A DNA stretch of 64,000 bases from contig DASTVZ010000227.1 in the NCBI GenBank assembly GCA_035758845.1, forward strand, positions 27,424-91,423. Reading direction: 5' to 3'. This document shows, piece by piece, positions 32,524 to 40,944 of the stretch. Made by a program: the position numbers and the translations under genes. Origin of the DNA: JALZOC01 sp035758845 (GTDB taxonomy: Bacteria; Acidobacteriota; Vicinamibacteria; Vicinamibacterales; 2-12-FULL-66-21). Every line of letters starts with the position of its first letter. The first letter of the stretch is position 1. The notes under the pieces were generated by a model. It ran no database searches, was not told where the DNA came from, and worked only from the letters and a program-made list of their open reading frames with translations.

Positions 32524-33629
32524 TGTTCTCTTTGCACATCGACACGGCGCGCACGTGGCGAGGCGGGCAGAACCAGGTGCTGACCACGCTGATGGGACTG
32601 CGGGCGCTAGGACATCGGACGATGCTGGTTGCGCATTCGGAAGGCGAATTGCGGCAACGGGCCGCTGAAGGTCTCGATCTCGTGCCGCTCGCGCCAAAGA
32701 CGGAGCTGGACCTCACCGCGGCATGGCGGTTATCGCGACTTCTAAGACAGCTGAAGCCGGATGTCATTCACGCCCACGACCCGCATGGCGTTGCGATGGC
32801 GGCTTTGGCGCTTTCGATGAGCACGCAGATTGTGAAACCGCCGCTGGTCGCCTCGCGGCGGGTTGATTTTCATCTCCGAGGAAACTCCCTCTCGCGGTGG
32901 AAGTATCGCCAGGTCGATTGCTTCATCTGCGCGTCAGAGGCCATCCGCCAGATACTCGTCGGAGACGGCGTTCCAGAATCGCGTGCCGTGACGGTGCATG
33001 AAGGAATCGACATCGAACGAGTCGAGCGCGCGGAACCCGCGAACCTCCATGGAGAGTTCTGGCTTCCGCATCACGCCCCGATAGTCGGCAACGTCGCCGC
33101 ACTCGTCCCGCACAAAGGACAGCGTCACCTGATCGATGCGGCAAAGGCGGTCGTGCTCCAGATGCCCGACACCCGATTCATCATCGCCGGTGAAGGCGAA
33201 TTGCGGCCGGCGCTCGAGAGGCAGATCAGGGACTACCATCTCGAGAAACACGTCCTGCTCGCGGGTTTCAGGCCTGACGTGCTCTCGTTGCACAAGGCGT
33301 TCGACATCTTCGTGATGAGCTCCGTGACCGAAGGGCTGGGGACGTCATTGTTGGACGCAATGGCGGCAGGCAAACCGATTGTCGCGACGCGCGCGGGCGG
33401 CATCCCGGAGGTCGTTGCACACGAAGAAACCGGTGTTCTGGTTCCTCCTCGCGATCACGACGCGATGGCCGAAGCCATTGTTCGGCTGCTGAAAGACGCG
33501 ATGCTGCGAGGCCAGATGGGTGACGCTGGCCGCGCTCGCGCACGGTCACTGTTCAGCGCCGAGCGCATGGTCCAGAATACGCTGAACGTCTATCAACGGG
33601 TGGCGATGGAGCCGCATCAAGAGAGCTGA
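32523..33629 (+). CDS. Family 4 glycosyltransferase (GT-B fold)
   Basis: A 368-residue enzyme from the ATG at 32523, which shares an A with the TGA stop of the upstream GT2 gene. The N-terminal domain has LHIDTARTWRGGQNQVLTTL and PDVIHAHDPHGVAMA. The C-terminal domain has the donor-binding segments FIIAGEGELRPALE, LLAGFRPDV and the ExxxxE-type motif SSVTEGLGTSLLDAMAAGKP, then VATRAGGIPEVV. It probably acts on the same glycan or lipopolysaccharide as its coupled partner. The substrate is not predictable. Confidence 0.92.
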   Translation: MFSLHIDTARTWRGGQNQVLTTLMGLRALGHRTMLVAHSEGELRQRAAEGLDLVPLAPKTELDLTAAWRLSRLLRQLKPDVIHAHDPHGVAMAALALSMSTQIVKPPLVASRRVDFHLRGNSLSRWKYRQVDCFICASEAIRQILVGDGVPESRAVTVHEGIDIERVERAEPANLHGEFWLPHHAPIVGNVAALVPHKGQRHLIDAAKAVVLQMPDTRFIIAGEGELRPALERQIRDYHLEKHVLLAGFRPDVLSLHKAFDIFVMSSVTEGLGTSLLDAMAAGKPIVATRAGGIPEVVAHEETGVLVPPRDHDAMAEAIVRLLKDAMLRGQMGDAGRARARSLFSAERMVQNTLNVYQRVAMEPHQES

Positions 33630-33630
33630 G

Positions 33631-34158
33631 CTATCGAACCGCCACCAAACCGGACTTACACCCCGACCTTCCCCTGGGACATTCATCGAACGTAACCGCC
33701 GCCCCATTCTGCGAAAACGTGACGCCTCGTACGATGTGCGACGAGGGAGTCCCGTCGGGTTCGATCAGATTCACTCGATTGACCGGCTTTCGCGCGACGC
33801 CATCGAAGATGCGCAGCTGATAACCATTGATGACAAACCCCACACGGTAGCCGTCGGACGCCCACGCGATCTCGTCGCAGTGCTCGGTGCCTGGTGTCAG
33901 TTCAGCAACTTTCACGACGTCTGCCCTCGTGGTGCCAAGCCAGAGCGTTTCACACCAGCCTGCGGCACAGGGTTGCTTCTTCACCAGCGCGATCTTCTGC
34001 GCGTTCGAAGGACTCGCAGCCATGAGTTCCTGCACCGCGCCGACGCGTTTCCCTACTATGTAGACCGCGACAAACGCCGGCGCAAGCGCGACCAGCAGAA
34101 ATGCAGCGTTCAACCTCGCCTGGCGCCGCGCGGGTGACACAGTCCTCGAAGCGGACAT
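33631..34158 (-). CDS. Membrane-anchored protein of unknown function
   Basis: A 175-residue protein with one N-terminal transmembrane helix (LNAAFLLVALAPAFVAVYIVG, residues 16-36, here the anchor) and an exported domain of about 135 residues with five to six cysteines (QPCAAGWCETLWLG, DECPRGRSGCKSG). The cysteine pairs suggest disulfides, and DEIAWASDGYRVGFVINGYQ resembles a beta-propeller blade. No family is recognised. Its first 49 bp overlap the end of the TIGR02757-type gene, and it converges on the GT4 gene. Confidence 0.6.
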   Translation of the reverse strand: MSASRTVSPARRQARLNAAFLLVALAPAFVAVYIVGKRVGAVQELMAASPSNAQKIALVKKQPCAAGWCETLWLGTTRADVVKVAELTPGTEHCDEIAWASDGYRVGFVINGYQLRIFDGVARKPVNRVNLIEPDGTPSSHIVRGVTFSQNGAAVTFDECPRGRSGCKSGLVAVR

Positions 34159-34988
34159 TGAGAGTCTCCCTGTTTTCTGCCAAACCCGCAGGCGTTCATC
34201 ATGCCGACGTGGCAGAGAGAAAAATCAAAGCTCACCGGATCGTTCGCGTTCAAGGCGCGGAGTGACGCGGTGATGTCAGCAGCCATGCGCCATCCGGGGC
34301 TCGTGTAGCGCGTCAGCCGAAGACATCGCCCCAGACGAATCACGTGCGTGTCGAGCGGCACGATAAGTTTCGACCGCGGCACGTTCGTCCACACTCCAAG
34401 ATCGACTTCGTCGCGGCGCACCATCCAGCGCAAAAACAAATTGAGCCGTTTGCACGCACTGCCGGCTGACGGACGCGGAAAGAAGTAGCACACGCCCGGG
34501 CGCCTCGGTTGCCGACCGTACGCCCGGCGCATATCCAGCGCAAGCGATCGCTTCGAGAAGCTGTCGAGCGCCGGACCGATGTCCTCGTCACTGGCATTCA
34601 GTCCTTCGAGGAAGAATCGTTCGATCGAACCCGACCGTTCGACCATCTGCCGGAGCATCCACAGGAGCGCGATGAGATCCTCGCCTCGGATCCAGCGATG
34701 CACCATCATGCGCATGATGCGAGGTGCGGCTTCCGGTGTGAAGCTCCGTACAAATTCGGCAGGCTTCGCCCCGAGCGAGGCAAACAGCGCATCGATTGAA
34801 TTGAGGACGCTCGCGACGCGGCCGAACGCAAGTGCCGCAGCGCAGAAGCCGGCGATCTCGCGGTCGGCGGGATCGGCGAACGGCCTCACCTTCTGGATGG
34901 GATCGCTGGCGGAGTCCTCGCGGTTGTAATCGTGATAGAGGGCATCGAGTCGGCTGGCAAGCTCGACGTCATGAGTGGCACGTCGCAT
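34110..34988 (-). CDS. TIGR02757 family protein
   Basis: A 292-residue soluble protein matching the TIGR02757 family: DPIQKVRPFADPADREIAGFCAA, ALAFGRVASVLNSI, LDTHVIRLGRCLRLT and a C-terminus with CGFGRKQGDSQCPLRGLC. The helical repeats and final cysteines recall the helix-hairpin-helix DNA glycosylase fold with an FeS loop, but this is only resemblance. The family is widespread, with no established reaction. It overlaps the following hypothetical gene by 49 bp. Confidence 0.8.
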   Translation of the reverse strand: MRRATHDVELASRLDALYHDYNREDSASDPIQKVRPFADPADREIAGFCAAALAFGRVASVLNSIDALFASLGAKPAEFVRSFTPEAAPRIMRMMVHRWIRGEDLIALLWMLRQMVERSGSIERFFLEGLNASDEDIGPALDSFSKRSLALDMRRAYGRQPRRPGVCYFFPRPSAGSACKRLNLFLRWMVRRDEVDLGVWTNVPRSKLIVPLDTHVIRLGRCLRLTRYTSPGWRMAADITASLRALNANDPVSFDFSLCHVGMMNACGFGRKQGDSQCPLRGLCHPRGARRG

Positions 34989-35017
34989 CGGACGCGACGA
35001 TGATAGCTGACACGGCA

Positions 35018-35150
35018 GAAAATGCTGAATGCTGATTGCTGAATGCTGATTGACAGTTTCACATCCAATCAGCGTTCAGCCAACCAGCCAGCATCAGAAT
35101 TCAGCCAAGCAACCAAACAATCACCAATCAGAACTCAGCATTCAGCAATT
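35018..35150. repeat. CTGAATGCTGA word element between tandem leftward genes
   Basis: A stretch rich in ATGCTGAATGCTGATTGC on the left and its inverse (AATCAGCGTTCAGCC, CTCAGCATTCAGCAA) on the right, able to fold back imperfectly. The right end abuts the CARDB gene stop codon at 35151 as CAATTTCAG. It belongs to the same family as 46913-46979 and 52781-52862 and separates two leftward genes. Confidence 0.6.
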
Positions 35151-38100
35151 TCAGTTAATCCTGATCGTTACCGGCCGCGTGTTGTTGGTCTCCGATGTCT
35201 CAGTCACCGCATTGTCCGCGTCACTGACCGCGATGATGTAATACGTCCCCGCTGCCGTGCCTGGCGGAATCGTCACGGACGCTGGTCCAGAGTTGGTCAG
35301 GCCAGGACCGAGGGCACCGACTGGGCGATTCCCGATCTCCGGATCGGTGGTTTCGAACGTGAAGTTCACCGACAGATAGAAGCGCGTCGTCGACGCACCC
35401 GCCGCGCCGCCGCCTGCGTTCCTGACCGTGTCGGTCACCTGAATCGTCGCGCCTGCGGTCGCCGATATCGGGCCGGTGAGCGCCGACACTGTCAGATCCG
35501 GTCCAACGCGCGTGGTCCCGTACGATACGTTGTTCGTCTCAGCCGACTCCTGGACGGCATTGGTGTCGTCGGCGCTGACCAGGATGAAGTACTGTCCGAG
35601 CTCCGTATCGGCCGGAATGGTCACCGGGGTACTCCCCGAGCTGGTCTGGCCGGGTTGGAGCGCCGGGACATTCCGGCTGCCCAGGAATTTATCGCCAGCA
35701 TCCAGCGAGAAGTTCGTCGACAGATAGAACGACGTCGTCGAGCTTCCGGCCATGCTGCTGCCCTGGTTCTTCACCGTGTCGTTCACCGTCAGCGGGAACC
35801 CGGCACCGGCGGCGGTCGGTATGGAAGTGGCCGATTCGATGAGATCAGGACCAATCTTGATCGCGGTACTGAACTTGACGTTGTTCGCTTCCGATGTCTC
35901 AGTCAGTACACCTGGGCCGTCGGCCTTCGCGATGATGTAGTAGGTGCCGGCCGCAGTGTTCGATGGAATGTTGACCATCGTCGACCCCGATTCAGTCAGG
36001 CCCGCCGTAAGCGCGCCGACCGAGCGACTTGTGAGTGCCGGGTCAGAACTGTCGAGGGAAATGTTTGGCGACAGGTAGAAGGTGGTTGACGAGGCGGCCG
36101 CGTTACCGCCGCCCTGATTCTTCGTCGTATCGCCGACACTGATGGAACTGCCCGCCGCAGCCGTCGCCGGAACGGTCAACGTGGTGACCACGAGGTCGGG
36201 ACCGACTGGAATGATCGATCCCGTCTTCACGTTGTTGTTTTCGTTCGATTCCGAGACCGTCAGGTTGGCGTCCGCCTTCGCGATCAGATAGTAGTTGCCC
36301 ACAGCGGCGTTGGATGGAACGGTAAACGTGCTTGCGACTGAGTCCGTTACTCCAGGTGCGAGCGAGCCAACGTTGCGGGTGCCCAGCGAAATGTCGTTAG
36401 CGTCGATGACGGTGTTCGTCGACAGGTAAAACGCGGTCACTGACGTGTCGGAGGCTCCAGTTCCCTGGTTTTTCGTCGTGTCATTCACGGTAATCGGTAA
36501 GCCTGCGCCAGCTGTCGTCGGGCCGGTGACCGCCGTGACGACGAGATCCGACGGAGAATCGTTGCTGACGATCGTGACGACGGCGCCAGCCGATGCGATC
36601 GCGTAGGCTGGATCAGGTGCGACGCTCGCCACGACCGTTTCATTGGCCTCCACCGCCAGATCGTCAATCGGCGTGACGGGAACGACTGCCGTTGCGGAAC
36701 CCGGATCGATGCTGACAACTCCGGACAGGGCAATGTAATCGCTGCCTGGCGTCGCGGTGCCGCCGACCGAGTAATGAACGATCAGGGCCTGGGTCGTGTC
36801 GCCAGTACGAGCGAACGTAAATGCGCCGGCGACCGTGCCAGCTTCTGTCGCCGTTGCCGTCGATGCGGTCACCGTCACGGCCGGCGCGTTCGACGGCGGT
36901 GTCGACGAGCTGCAGTTCGGCAGTGAAAAAGCTCCGATGCGCGTCTGCCAACCAGCATCGCTCGTGACCGCGTAATACTGCTGCGTATACCAGAAGGTGC
37001 AGTCGTCGACGGGATCGACCACCATCGAACTGTAGTCCCCCCATCGACCGCTCGTGTTCGTCTGAGAACCAGTGCCGACAATCAGATCGCTTTCACCGAG
37101 CGTCATCGAGTTCGGAGGATCGGTCGCGAGACGGCCGGTGTAACGAATCGATGGGAACGTGGAAGGGCCGGTCACACTGAAGCCGAGCGCAAGATTGCCC
37201 GCTGAATCCATCGCGACGCTGCCCATCCAGCGATGATCCGAATCCGGCGCATACGTGCCCTGCTGATAAATGGACGGCGACGACCCTGGATTCCGGATTT
37301 CGTACCAGCGCAGGCCGGCGTGATCCGCGCCGTCGACATCGACCGTGTGGGTCACGACCAGCGATTCATGGTCGCCAAAATTTCGATACTGCAATCGATA
37401 TAGCAGGCGATCTGACATCGCGTCGACCTTCGTCGTCGTGCCGGGCTGCGGCAAACAGTTTCGGGCGTTCCCGCACATGTCAGAGTCGAATGGCGCCGTG
37501 GGCAGCACCGCAGTGCGCGTGAACGACGATTGCGACGGCGTCGTCCAGTCGGCATGGAATTGCCAGAGCTGGAGTTGATCCGAAGGCGTGTAGCCCCAGG
37601 CATCGTCGTCCATCTCGACCAAGTAGGCCGGCGACCCCGTCGGCGGTGCCGGTCCATCGAGATCGGCCGGAAGCATGCCGCCGAGATTCATATCGGTCGA
37701 CGCCAGGTCGTAATAGATCGCCGAGGCCGGCTGGCCGGCGAGCATCTTCGCGCGATCGAATGCCACGACGCCCTGTCCTGCCCACTGCAGCGAGATCGCC
37801 GTGTACTGGTTGATCGACATGTAATAGCCGTCGGGCCACACCGCCAGCTTGGGATAGTCGTTCAGCTTGTCGAATGAGTACTGATAGCGATAGTAGGCGC
37901 CGAGCGGATCGGGCGTCGCCGAGATGGCGATACATTCGTAGAACGGACCGAACAGAAGAATACCGAAGAAGTTGTTCGGAACTGCGAGCTGGCTCATCAC
38001 CCAGCGATCGGCGAGGTGATCGTAGCGAACGATCGGATCGCCGTCGTTGCGCGTTTCGCACGGTCCGCCGAACCCACTCCACAGCGTATTCGCCGCCGCC

Positions 38101-38555
38101 GGACCATACAGCAAGGCTGGCGGCGTGGTTGCGGTCCCTTTGCTGTAGACCGCAAATGAGAGGTTGACCCACTGGACAAAATGATTCGGCCCGACATCGC
38201 CGTTCGTGTCTGGCGGCAACACGGCGTTCACGTTGCCGATGCCTTCGACATTGCGTGAGGGTCCGGGAATCGTCGGAAGCTCAGGAGACGTCTGGACAAC
38301 GGGGTCAGAGAGCAGACCCGACGGATGTCGCGACGCGCGCCGCCATCGCGGCTCGCGTTCCTTCACCATCTCGCCAATTGGAGGCGTTCCCGGCGGCAGA
38401 TCGCGAAGCCTCGGGGATCGATCGAATCGATCCAGCTTGATAACGGCTGTTGGTGAGCCCGCGCGCGTCGCTGACGGCGCCGGGCGCTGGGCCCTGATGT
38501 CAGTCACGGACACCAGCGCGGTGAGAACGGCCACGACAAACAGGCGATGTCTCAT
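35151..38555 (-). CDS. Large secreted protein with Calx-beta and four CARDB repeats
   Basis: A 1134-residue exported protein. A signal peptide (residues 1-22) and proline-rich stretch lead to a domain of about 480 residues with PPDTNGDVGPNHFVQWVN and several WGDYSSMVVDP-like blades, probably a beta-propeller. A Calx-beta domain follows (about 550-660, TPGSDYIALSGVVSI). Then come four CARDB/Ig-like repeats of about 115 residues, each with FYLST or FYLSP, VGxLxPG, GTYYIIAKAD and a SNENNN or SETNN motif. The repeats suit an adhesive or calcium-binding stalk. No cell-wall anchor or PorSS tail is obvious. It stands alone. Confidence 0.85.
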   Translation of the reverse strand: MRHRLFVVAVLTALVSVTDIRAQRPAPSATRAGSPTAVIKLDRFDRSPRLRDLPPGTPPIGEMVKEREPRWRRASRHPSGLLSDPVVQTSPELPTIPGPSRNVEGIGNVNAVLPPDTNGDVGPNHFVQWVNLSFAVYSKGTATTPPALLYGPAAANTLWSGFGGPCETRNDGDPIVRYDHLADRWVMSQLAVPNNFFGILLFGPFYECIAISATPDPLGAYYRYQYSFDKLNDYPKLAVWPDGYYMSINQYTAISLQWAGQGVVAFDRAKMLAGQPASAIYYDLASTDMNLGGMLPADLDGPAPPTGSPAYLVEMDDDAWGYTPSDQLQLWQFHADWTTPSQSSFTRTAVLPTAPFDSDMCGNARNCLPQPGTTTKVDAMSDRLLYRLQYRNFGDHESLVVTHTVDVDGADHAGLRWYEIRNPGSSPSIYQQGTYAPDSDHRWMGSVAMDSAGNLALGFSVTGPSTFPSIRYTGRLATDPPNSMTLGESDLIVGTGSQTNTSGRWGDYSSMVVDPVDDCTFWYTQQYYAVTSDAGWQTRIGAFSLPNCSSSTPPSNAPAVTVTASTATATEAGTVAGAFTFARTGDTTQALIVHYSVGGTATPGSDYIALSGVVSIDPGSATAVVPVTPIDDLAVEANETVVASVAPDPAYAIASAGAVVTIVSNDSPSDLVVTAVTGPTTAGAGLPITVNDTTKNQGTGASDTSVTAFYLSTNTVIDANDISLGTRNVGSLAPGVTDSVASTFTVPSNAAVGNYYLIAKADANLTVSESNENNNVKTGSIIPVGPDLVVTTLTVPATAAAGSSISVGDTTKNQGGGNAAASSTTFYLSPNISLDSSDPALTSRSVGALTAGLTESGSTMVNIPSNTAAGTYYIIAKADGPGVLTETSEANNVKFSTAIKIGPDLIESATSIPTAAGAGFPLTVNDTVKNQGSSMAGSSTTSFYLSTNFSLDAGDKFLGSRNVPALQPGQTSSGSTPVTIPADTELGQYFILVSADDTNAVQESAETNNVSYGTTRVGPDLTVSALTGPISATAGATIQVTDTVRNAGGGAAGASTTRFYLSVNFTFETTDPEIGNRPVGALGPGLTNSGPASVTIPPGTAAGTYYIIAVSDADNAVTETSETNNTRPVTIRIN

Positions 38556-38809
38556 GCGCGGGGTCCGCGCAAGGCTTATACCGTCGAGTTGGGCGCCACG
38601 AGGTCTTCAGCCATCGCCTAACCCATTAAAATGCAGCATGTTACGGCCTTGGTTCCAGAGCTGTCGAAACTTGTCAGAGAGCGGCGGCCACACAGATGCG
38701 TGGAATCGATGACAAAAGCGTACCGAGTGTCAGCCTTTTATCGGGAACGCAGTTCCCTAAACCCTGCGTTGGTTCGGATGTGGCGCCAGCCTCTTGCCTC
38801 GCGTCACGC

Positions 38810-39484
38810 TCAGAAAGTCGTGATTGGCATGCCCTCGCGGCACATCGGACATGCCTCCGCCGGGTAGTTCTCGGGCGCGGCATAGTCGGCAAGCGAGTAA
38901 TTCGGCACCCCAAGATCAACGATCGCTTCCATGCGATCGAATATCTCAACGGTCGCAATCACCTTCCCGGCTGCTTCAGTGATGAGGCCGGCGCTGCGCT
39001 CGAACGTCTTCCCGGTGTTGCGCACGTCGTCGGCGAGCAGCACGCGCTTTCCCGCCAGCTGCTTGCGGTAGAAACTTCGCAGGACCGATGCCTCCGCTGC
39101 GTTCGGGAGCGGAGCAAAACTGCACGGTGGATGTAAGAGCGGCCGACGACCATCGATCAGCCCCGCGATCGTGTGCGCGAGCAGCGCGCCACCGGTCGCA
39201 GGTCCGGCAACGACATCTGTCTGCGCGATGATTTCGCCTGGCAGGACGTCGAGGAGATCCTGCGCCAGCCGCCAGATCGTCGACGGGTGGCGAAAGAGCT
39301 GATGCGGGTTCAGATAGACGCGACCGTGAAAGCCATTTCCATAGTCGAAGTGTCCGTCGCGCATCAGTACTTCGAGATCCTGCAGCGTCTTCAGCGCCTG
39401 ACGGCGCACATCGTTCTGGCGTGTCACGTCGAATGGCCTCTTCTCAGTCAATAGCGGCATTGCGATAAACGACCTTTCCTCCAA
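38810..39484 (-). CDS. PyrE-like phosphoribosyltransferase paralogue
   Basis: A 224-residue type I phosphoribosyltransferase similar to PyrE: LMRDGHFDYGNGFHGRVYLN, a PRPP loop VLLADDVRNTGKT and a CPMCREGMPITTF ending that mirrors CPLCAKGIPVT of PyrE at 29113. In the PRPP loop the usual TTGGS is replaced by NTGKT, and the N-terminal part is longer, so it may be a divergent orotate enzyme or use another base. Its start lies inside the 3' end of pyrC (41 bp; 17 bp if the internal ATG at 39460 is used), so it is part of the pyrR-pyrB-pyrC operon. Confidence 0.8.
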   Translation of the reverse strand: MEERSFIAMPLLTEKRPFDVTRQNDVRRQALKTLQDLEVLMRDGHFDYGNGFHGRVYLNPHQLFRHPSTIWRLAQDLLDVLPGEIIAQTDVVAGPATGGALLAHTIAGLIDGRRPLLHPPCSFAPLPNAAEASVLRSFYRKQLAGKRVLLADDVRNTGKTFERSAGLITEAAGKVIATVEIFDRMEAIVDLGVPNYSLADYAAPENYPAEACPMCREGMPITTF

Positions 39485-40742
39485 CGATGGTGGCGATCAC
39501 AGCGCCGACCATCTGCCAGCGATCGAACGGCGTGTTCTTCGACTTCGAAACGAGCTTCCCGGCATCGATCGTCGTCGGCAGATCCGGCGCGAGCACGGTG
39601 ATGTCGGCGGGCGCCCCTTCGTCGAGTCGTCCGCCGGGCAGGTGCAGCACGCGAGCCGGATTCACCGACAGCAGTTCGATCATCCGCGTGAGCGAAATCC
39701 GACCGGGATGCAGCAGTCGATCGAAAACGATCGGCACCGCGGTCTCGAGGCCGACAATTCCAAACGGCGCGTGATCGAATTCGACCATCTTCTCGTCAAT
39801 GTGATGCGGCGCGTGGTCGGTCGCGATCACGTCGACGCTGCCGTCCGCGATGCCCTCGAGCATGGCATCACGGTCGGCGGTCGCGCGAAGCGGCGGATTC
39901 ATCTTGAAATTGGTGTCGTACTTGACCGCCCCGTCGAGTGAGTCATCAGTCAGGGTGAAATGATGCGGAGCCACTTCGCAGGTGACCTTGACGCCGCGAT
40001 CTTTTCCGGCGCGCACAGCGCGGAGCGACTGATGCGCGCTCATATGCGCGATATGCACGTGCGCGCCGGCAAGCTCGGCGAGCGAGATATCGCGCTCGAC
40101 CATGATCGATTCGGCTTCGCCCGGGATTCCCCGGAGACCAAGGCGCGCTGCCACGTATCCCTCGTGTGCGACACCATCGCCTTTGAGCGACGGATCTTCG
40201 CAGTGGTTCACGATCGGGACGCCAAGCATTTCGGCGTACTCGAGCGCTCTCCGCATCAGAAGCGCCGTGGCTACCGGGCGGCCGTCGTCGGTGAACGCCA
40301 CGCACCCTGCATGCTTTTGTTCACCCAGCTCGGCGAGCTGCTCGCCTTTCGAGCCAATCGAGACAGCGCCGATTGGATACACGCGAGCGCGTCCCGCTTC
40401 TGTTGCCTTCTTCAGAATGAACTCGGTGATGCCGGCGTGATCATTAACCGGCTCGGTGTTGGGCATACACGCAACCGCCGTGAAGCCACCCGCGATGGCC
40501 GATGCCGTACCCGTCGCGATCGTCTCTTTATGTTCCTGTCCCGGCTCTCGCAAATGGACATGGATGTCGATCAGTCCGGGCGACACGATCCAGCCGCGCC
40601 TGATTTCAAAGACGCTCGCACCCTCGACCGGAAGGTCTTTACCGATACGCGCCACGACGCCGTTGTCGATGAGGATGTCAAAATCGCCGTCGCGACCGTT
40701 GGCGGGGTCGATCACGCGGCCGCCCTTAACAATTAGTTTCAT
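39444..40742 (-). CDS. pyrC: Dihydroorotase, class I
   Basis: A 432-residue metal-dependent amidohydrolase closing carbamoyl aspartate to dihydroorotate. It has the HxH metal motif in DIHVHLREPGQEHKET near residue 60, PIVNHCEDPSLKGDG, HVHIAHMSAH, CEVAPHHFTLTDD and VIATDHAPH. This is the bacterial class I form typically clustered with pyrB. The ATG at 40742 lies 3 nt after the stop codon of the duplicated pyrB tail, which preserves what was presumably the original pyrB-pyrC junction. Confidence 0.96.
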   Translation of the reverse strand: MKLIVKGGRVIDPANGRDGDFDILIDNGVVARIGKDLPVEGASVFEIRRGWIVSPGLIDIHVHLREPGQEHKETIATGTASAIAGGFTAVACMPNTEPVNDHAGITEFILKKATEAGRARVYPIGAVSIGSKGEQLAELGEQKHAGCVAFTDDGRPVATALLMRRALEYAEMLGVPIVNHCEDPSLKGDGVAHEGYVAARLGLRGIPGEAESIMVERDISLAELAGAHVHIAHMSAHQSLRAVRAGKDRGVKVTCEVAPHHFTLTDDSLDGAVKYDTNFKMNPPLRATADRDAMLEGIADGSVDVIATDHAPHHIDEKMVEFDHAPFGIVGLETAVPIVFDRLLHPGRISLTRMIELLSVNPARVLHLPGGRLDEGAPADITVLAPDLPTTIDAGKLVSKSKNTPFDRWQMVGAVIATIVGGKVVYRNAAID

Positions 40743-40835
40743 CGCCTAATGCACATCCAGCGGATCCATCGAATCGCGCCCCGATAACAAATACAACACG
40801 GCCATTCGCACGGCGACACCATTCGAGACCTGCTC
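40743..40835 (-). pseudogene. Duplicated 3' end of pyrB
   Basis: These 93 bp repeat 40942-41034, the true end of pyrB, including the stop codon and 3 bp beyond it. Seven bases differ, and all seven are synonymous: both copies encode the same last 29 residues of PyrB. The fragment has no start codon of its own, but it is in frame with a 29-codon open frame inside the repeat element that precedes it (GTG at 40925). The pair of direct copies flanks that element. Confidence 0.85.
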
Positions 40836-40839
40836 GTAT

Positions 40840-40942
40840 TCACTCCGAGGGGCTTTGCCCCTCGGACTCCACTGCACGCTCGCTCGCGGGGCCCCGGGAT
40901 CCCCGCTCCGCTCGCGTGGGCTCACTCGCGCGCTCGTTCGCC
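40840..40942 (-). repeat. Palindromic repeat element, copy C, inside a pyrB 3'-end duplication
   Basis: A 103-bp element closely similar to copy B. It ends on the minus strand in the hairpin at 40845-40865 (CCGAGGGGC, AAA loop, GCCCCTCGG) and GGAGTGA. An internal frame from the GTG at 40925 reads through it in frame into the duplicated PyrB tail, giving a possible 59-residue peptide. It lies between pyrB and pyrC and is bounded on both sides by the duplication. Confidence 0.85.
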
Positions 40943-40944
40943 GC

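Noticed and set aside
38556..38809. Gene or RNA in the 254-bp gap upstream of the CARDB gene
   Set aside because: No frame with a ribosome-binding site, no tRNA-like fold and no clear promoter pair was found; it probably holds only the CARDB gene promoter.
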